From contig JAKQBU010000262.1 in the NCBI GenBank assembly GCA_029573975.1, positions 1 through 9,935 of the forward strand: 9,935 nt of DNA, read 5' to 3'. The notes under the pieces were generated by a model. That model did not search any database, was not told where the DNA came from, and saw only the letters and a list, made by a program, of their open reading frames with translations. Source of the DNA: Planctomycetota bacterium (GTDB lineage: Bacteria; Planctomycetota; Phycisphaerae; Sedimentisphaerales; SM23-30). Positions 6,724 through 9,935 of this stretch are shown piece after piece (the first letter of the stretch is position 1; each line of letters opens with the position of its first letter). Both the position numbers and the translations under genes were made by a program.

Positions 6724-6742
6724 GGTGGGTTAAGAACCCACC
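6724..6742. repeat. Perfect 8-bp hairpin upstream of the ATPase gene
   Basis: GGTGGGTT (6724-6731) and AACCCACC (6735-6742) pair fully around AAG. It is followed immediately by a TATAAT hexamer (6744-6749). No good -35 lies 16-18 nt upstream, so I call the TATAAT only a possible -10 box. The hairpin would occupy the promoter spacer, where it could affect initiation. Confidence 0.6.
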
Positions 6743-6773
6743 CTATAATATGGGACAAGATAAGGAGATGGGT

Positions 6774-7466
6774 ATGGTGCGGTATGTGTTGGAGCGGGAG
6801 TATGAGGGGAAGGCGGAGTTGTCGGCGAAGGTGACGGCGGCGGCGGGGATGTTCGGGCTGGCGACGGCGGAGCGGAAGCGGCAGGTGGTGAGGCGGGTGG
6901 AGGTGCGGATCGAGCGGGGACAGGTGGTGTATATTACGGGGGGCAGCGGGGCGGGGAAGTCGTCGGTGCTGCGGCTGCTGCGGGAGCGGATGGCGGGGGC
7001 GGTGGATTTGCGGGAGCAGGAGGTGCCGCGGGGGAAGGCGGTGGTGGATTGCTGGGCGGGGGAGCTGCGGGAGTCGCTGTATTGGCTGAGCCTGGCGGGG
7101 CTGAGCGAGGCGCCGGCGCTGCTGAGCTGTGCGGAGGAGCTGAGCGACGGGCAGTTGTACCGGCTGCGGCTGGCGCTGGCGATGGCGCGGCGGGCGGAGG
7201 TGATCTGCATCGATGAGTTTTGCGCGACGCTGGACCGGGTGACGGCGGCGGTGGTGGCGCATAATGTGAGGCGGTGCGCGGACCGGTTCGGGACGACGTT
7301 TGTGGTGGCGACGAGCCATGATGATCTGCTGGAGGATTTGCGGCCGGATGTGGTGATGATTCAGCATTTGGGAGGGTGTTGCGATGTGTACTATCCGAAG
7401 TATGGAAGAGGAAAAGGGGAAATCAAATATCAAAAATCAAATATCAAAATGACAGATAAAAATTAA
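6774..7466 (+). CDS. Orphan ABC-type ATPase resembling the COG2401 ATPases
   Basis: A 230-residue soluble P-loop ATPase of the ABC class with no partner permease nearby. It has Walker A GGSGAGKSS (56-64), the ABC signature LSDGQLYRLRLALAMA (123-138), Walker B VICIDEF (143-149), a D-loop-like ATLDR (151-155) and a switch His in VVATSHDDLL (182). The LSDGQ...DEF...LDR...HDDL spacing recalls stand-alone ATPases of COG2401, some of which are fused to acetyltransferase domains; their function is unknown. I chose the ATG at 6774 because AAGGAG (6762-6767) is 6 nt upstream. The frame is open further back to 6696, but that part overlaps hairpins, and the ATG at 6768 abuts the ribosome binding site. 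The last 14 residues are encoded by an A-rich 14-bp repeat, so the native stop may be lost. Codons are strongly G-ending. Confidence 0.85.
   Translation: MVRYVLEREYEGKAELSAKVTAAAGMFGLATAERKRQVVRRVEVRIERGQVVYITGGSGAGKSSVLRLLRERMAGAVDLREQEVPRGKAVVDCWAGELRESLYWLSLAGLSEAPALLSCAEELSDGQLYRLRLALAMARRAEVICIDEFCATLDRVTAAVVAHNVRRCADRFGTTFVVATSHDDLLEDLRPDVVMIQHLGGCCDVYYPKYGRGKGEIKYQKSNIKMTDKN
7421..7448 (+). repeat. Two perfect tandem copies of a 14-bp A-rich unit
   Basis: AATCAAATATCAAA occurs twice without mismatch, followed by a degenerate A/T-rich stretch to about 7480. It overlaps the 3' end of the ATPase gene and supplies its last codons and stop. Repeats of this AATCAAA type are common near gene ends in environmental bacterial genomes. 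Confidence 0.75.
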
Positions 7467-7497
7467 AAATTAATTAAACAAAAGGGAAGGAAGGGAG

Positions 7498-7650
7498 CAG
7501 GCATAGCCCGCACCACTGCGACGCGAAGTTGGGTGGCAAGCAGACGCTCCTATTAGTCGCTGCGATAGACAATACGGAGGTGAGAAACCTGGATTCCTGC
7601 TTGCGCAGGAATGACCAACGGGCGCGGGAATGGAAATAGGAACAGAAATG
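7498..7650 (+). repeat. Composite interspersed repeat, copy 2 (hairpin core at 7589-7616)
   Basis: The 59 bp at 7558-7616 match 6420-6478 with a single difference in the hairpin loop (G for T, pairing arms CCTGC / GCAGG retained). The preceding 60 bp are a looser match to 6362-6419. The tail (7617-7650), AACGGGCGCGGGAATGG followed by AAATAGGAACAGAAATG, closely matches the tail of the copy at 9345-9379. The repeat fills most of the 370-bp gap between the ATPase and lipoprotein genes. Confidence 0.8.
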
Positions 7651-7651
7651 G

Positions 7652-7680
7652 TTGACGGGCGGGGGGTGAGGGGGTATAGT
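7652..7680 (+). promoter_or_regulatory. Candidate promoter upstream of the lipoprotein gene
   Basis: TTGACG (7652-7657) and TATAGT (7675-7680) are separated by 17 nt, each five of six to consensus. The spacer is extremely G-rich (GGGCGGGGGGTGAGGGGG). The leader would be about 150 nt, long for the gene at 7838. The remaining gap, 7681-7827, shows nothing else I can name. Confidence 0.4.
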
Positions 7681-7837
7681 AGTGAGGATAATGAGCGGTT
7701 CACGTAAGAAATGTTGGGTAATGAATGATACCGGGTAAACGGGATGGGTACAGTATGGATTATGTAACAAACATAGATATCGTCGGAAAGAAAAGGCATA
7801 TGTGATCTGTCATAAATTAGACGTTTTGGAGGTAAAT

Positions 7838-8254
7838 ATGACAAAGTTTGGAATCGTCTGTCAAACGGTGAAATTTAAAATAGTGTTATTGATGAGTATT
7901 TTTGTATTTGCAGGATGCTTTGGTCATCCTATGCCAGTTAATAAGATTTTCAAGGCAAATATGCCCACCGAAGATGTGACTGTTTATGTAAATAGGGTAC
8001 TTATGTGCCCACCTGGCAATCCGCTTCATGAGGGAGTTGATGCAGTATGGATTGTTCACGCTGATGGTATGGTATGGCAACTCAGCGGATTAGCATATAC
8101 TCCTAAAGATTGGAAGCTTATTCGTTACACTGCTGATGGGTATAAAGAACAAATACCCTTGGAGTTTGCTGGTTTTACTATGAAGGATCCGGAAACTAAA
8201 ATGCCTACCCAATGGAATCTACAATCGCAAAGTAATATTTGTCGAGAGGAATAA
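7838..8254 (+). CDS. Small predicted lipoprotein of unknown function
   Basis: A 138-residue protein with a type II signal peptide: positively charged n-region (KFK at 12-14), hydrophobic stretch IVLLMSIFVF (15-24) and lipobox FAGC with Cys27. The mature part has a segment VWIVHADGMVWQLSGLAYTPKDW and ends without a membrane helix. I recognise no family. The start at 7838 is supported by GGAGG (7828-7832) 5 nt upstream; an in-frame ATG at 7802 has no such site and would hide the signal peptide. The codons are clearly more A/T-rich than those of the ATPase and membrane protein genes on either side, which suggests a separate origin. Its position between repeat-rich gaps gives no functional hint. 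Confidence 0.72.
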   Translation: MTKFGIVCQTVKFKIVLLMSIFVFAGCFGHPMPVNKIFKANMPTEDVTVYVNRVLMCPPGNPLHEGVDAVWIVHADGMVWQLSGLAYTPKDWKLIRYTADGYKEQIPLEFAGFTMKDPETKMPTQWNLQSQSNICREE

Positions 8255-8360
8255 TTACGCTAGAGTGCTGAATAGATAACTGGTATTTAAGGAACGGGTC
8301 TGATGTAAGAGATTAGGTGATTGGATGATACTAAGAATGGGAAAGGGTAAGGAAATGGAT

Positions 8361-9290
8361 ATGGTGGAGGCGGGCGGGGGGCAGGTGGTTTTGCGGCGGG
8401 GGTGGTTATTGGTGGCCAGCAGCGTGGTGAGTATTGTGTTGTGGTGGGTGTTGACCTTCTTTTTGGGTGGCACTCTTTTCTACTGGTGGAATCCATTTGC
8501 CATGATGGGGTCTTTCGTGATACTGCCGGGGGTGATGGCAGTGGCGTATGGTCAATTCAATGCGGTCTTCCGGTATAGAAGCGAGTCGGCTTGCTGGGTG
8601 TATGTAATGTATTTTGTATTGGCGGGGCTGGCGATTTTGGGTTTAGCGGCTAACCTGCCGGAAGTAATACAGGATAAACCGTTCAACCGGGAAGTTTTTC
8701 TTGATTTTGTCATTCACTTTGGCGGGATTTTTCTGGGAGTAGCGGCGTATTTTGTTTTTTGCGGGGTTTTGATGATGCGGTGGTATAGGAAGATCAGGCG
8801 GGCGGGGGCGGAAGGCGTGGTTTTAGCAGGATTGCTGGGCAGGAGAATCATTACGGAGATCTTTTTTGCGGTGTTCCTAGTGCCGCTGGTATTGGGCGGG
8901 GTCTATGGTCACTATCGCGGGGAGATAATCGATTTTGGCGAGGGGGTGGAACGTGTGGATTGGCTGCCTGAGACGGCTAGCAAGGTATCGTATTATATCA
9001 GTTATAATTATACGGCCTATGAGTTTACTATTCCGGAAGGGGATTTTCTGGAATGGGTGAAAGGGAAAGGGTGGGAGGTGGCGGAGATTACAAGCCCGGT
9101 CGTGGTCGAACGGTACAATCAGCGTAAGGACAGGGTCAAGGGGCAGAGTGAGGTAGTGCAGGAGGAGCCGGATACGGCAACTGTAGAGGCGGGGTTATAC
9201 TATAAGGAACTAGAGCGGGATGGCGGAAGGACGGTGGTGGTTTATGACAGGGCGAAGGAGAGGGCGTATTATCAGGGGAATCCGAGGTGA
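8361..9290 (+). CDS. Predicted integral membrane protein with a soluble C-terminal region
   Basis: A 309-residue protein with five likely membrane helices (about residues 14-36, 45-63, 78-98, 112-138, 163-183) followed by about 125 soluble residues containing an aromatic patch (YYISYNYTAYEF) and a charged, Gln/Glu-rich tail. I recognise no family. In-frame ATGs exist at 8325, 8337, 8355 and 8361. I prefer 8361 because AAGGA (8349-8353) lies 7 nt before it, whereas the earlier starts lack a clear site. The start region is 17 of 19 identical to that of the ATPase gene (TAAGGARATGGRTATGGTG), supporting the same choice in both. G-ending codons are common, as elsewhere in this half. The topology is a reading by eye. 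Confidence 0.7.
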   Translation: MVEAGGGQVVLRRGWLLVASSVVSIVLWWVLTFFLGGTLFYWWNPFAMMGSFVILPGVMAVAYGQFNAVFRYRSESACWVYVMYFVLAGLAILGLAANLPEVIQDKPFNREVFLDFVIHFGGIFLGVAAYFVFCGVLMMRWYRKIRRAGAEGVVLAGLLGRRIITEIFFAVFLVPLVLGGVYGHYRGEIIDFGEGVERVDWLPETASKVSYYISYNYTAYEFTIPEGDFLEWVKGKGWEVAEITSPVVVERYNQRKDRVKGQSEVVQEEPDTATVEAGLYYKELERDGGRTVVVYDRAKERAYYQGNPR

Positions 9291-9316
9291 GAGAAGAGGA
9301 GAAAGTGAAGAGAAAC

Positions 9317-9596
9317 CTGGATTCCTGCTTTCGCAGGAATGACCAACGGACGGTGGAATGGAAATAGGAACAGAAATGATGGAGGAAGTGAGTTTGGCAA
9401 AAGGTATCGCCTGCGGCGATGGTGTTTTAATGCTGGATTCCTGCTTTCGCAGGAATGACCAACGAACGATGGAATGGTGATTGGAACAGGAATGATAACG
9501 GCAGTGAGTATAGCAAAAGGTATCGCCTGCGGCGATGGGAGTTTTATGCTGGATTCCTGCTTTCGCAGGAATGACCAACGGACGATGGAATGGTAA
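9317..9596 (+). repeat. Tandem array of the hairpin repeat, 116-bp period, about 2.4 copies
   Basis: Hairpin cores at 9317-9344, 9433-9460 and 9549-9576 are identical and spaced exactly 116 bp apart. The first two units are full length. Each contains, after the core, the AACGRACG-TGGAATGG tail, a variable middle, then GTGAGT-AGCAAAAGGT-like sequence and a second perfect hairpin ATCGCC-TGC-GGCGAT (9406-9420 and 9522-9536). The third unit breaks off after its tail near 9596, just before the GIY-YIG gene. The array occupies nearly all of the 333-bp gap following the membrane protein gene. Confidence 0.9.
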
Positions 9597-9623
9597 ACGG
9601 GGCAGTATATAGGAGGAAGTAGG

Positions 9624-9935
9624 ATGGCGGCGCGGGAGTATTTTGTTTATATGCTGGCCAGTCAGCGGAATGGGACGTTGTATATCGGGATGACCAATAA
9701 TCTGCTCAAGCGGGCTGATCAGCATAAGAAGCAGCAGAATGAGGGTTTTACGGCAAAGTACGGAGTCAAGCGGCTGGTGTATTATGAGCGGTATCGCCAT
9801 GCGGCTGATGCAATTAACCGGGAAAAGCAGATGAAGAGGTGGAAACGGCAGTGGAAGCTGGAGCTGATAGAGAAGGTTAATCCGCAGTGGCGGGATTTGT
9901 TCGAGGAATTGGTGGAGTCGCGGCCATATGCGTGA
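9624..9935 (+). CDS. Small GIY-YIG domain nuclease-like protein
   Basis: A 103-residue single-domain GIY-YIG protein, complete, with its TGA as the last three bases of the window. Catalytic-pattern residues are present: Tyr9 in FVYML, Tyr20-Ile-Gly in TLYIGMTNNLLKR, Arg30, His34, and metal-binding Glu67 in INREKQMKRW. This matches the small bacterial family of predicted endonucleases (UPF0213/YhbQ-like relatives), whose cellular role is mostly unknown. The start is well supported by AGGAGG (9611-9616) 7 nt before the ATG. It sits 48 bp after the last hairpin core of the tandem array. Such genes are often multicopy in repeat-rich genomes (general impression, not checked here). Confidence 0.9.
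   Translation: MAAREYFVYMLASQRNGTLYIGMTNNLLKRADQHKKQQNEGFTAKYGVKRLVYYERYRHAADAINREKQMKRWKRQWKLELIEKVNPQWRDLFEELVESRPYA

Noticed and set aside
6696..6773. N-terminal extension of the ATPase to the ATG at 6696
   Set aside because: The extension would translate the perfect hairpin at 6724-6742 and the TATAAT, and it has no ribosome binding site. The AAGGAG before 6774 decides for the shorter form.
5883..7433. A 516-codon open frame on the minus strand
   Set aside because: It runs antisense across the double-HTH gene, the repeats and the ATPase gene, is rich in His/Pro/Arg, and has no domain pattern. It follows from G-ending codons on the plus strand, which leave few stops on the other.
7470..7844. 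Two minus-strand frames in the gap before the lipoprotein gene
   Set aside because: They translate repeat copy 2 and simple sequence, with no ribosome binding site and no recognisable domain.
6334..9576. CRISPR array
   Set aside because: The hairpin repeats are not regularly spaced overall. Where they are regular (116-bp period) the material between cores is itself repeated, not unique spacers, and no cas gene is present.

Overview
This is a bacterial window in two clearly different halves. Positions 1-4599 hold a tightly packed, co-directional run of conserved housekeeping genes: the 3' part of an aspartate kinase (lysC), a mannose-1-phosphate guanylyltransferase (manC), the RuvX/YqgF nuclease-like protein, a PfkB-family sugar kinase and the twin-arginine translocase subunit TatC. 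Gaps are 18 nt, 2 nt, a 4-nt overlap and 40 nt, so they are probably largely co-transcribed. Nothing fixes the taxon. The gene content and the style of the repeats would suit a planctomycete-like or other environmental Gram-negative-type bacterium, but this is a low-confidence inference.

Positions 4600-9935 look like an accessory region. It starts with a minus-strand LexA/CI-type repressor (HTH plus S24 peptidase domain, complete Ser/Lys dyad and Ala-Gly cleavage site). Across an AT-rich 259-bp gap with divergent sigma70-like promoters lies a plus-strand small protein made of two tandem sigma-region-4-like HTH units. This is the layout of a phage lysogeny switch. It is followed by an orphan ABC-type ATPase with no permease, an AT-richer small lipoprotein, a five-helix membrane protein with a soluble C-terminal part, and a small GIY-YIG nuclease ending at the last base of the window. 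No phage structural genes, integrase or transposase are visible.

The accessory genes are separated by unusually large gaps (about 590, 370 and 330 bp) filled with repeats. A hairpin repeat with core GGATTCCTGC...GCAGGAATGACC occurs five times (a sixth, diverged hairpin lies at 6334), always in the same orientation. Two copies sit in a 59-bp block that is 58/59 identical, and three form an exact 116-bp-period tandem array directly upstream of the GIY-YIG gene. Other perfect hairpins cluster before the ATPase gene, and a 14-bp tandem repeat encodes the ATPase C-terminus.

Base composition changes at the boundary near 4.6-4.7 kb. The plus strand becomes strongly G over C whichever strand is coding, whereas the housekeeping half has balanced or slightly C-rich plus-strand composition. 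Together with the repressor, repeats and orphan genes this suggests an acquired or differently evolving segment. The best candidates for something undescribed are the repressor / double-HTH / ATPase cluster and the repeat array tied to the GIY-YIG gene.
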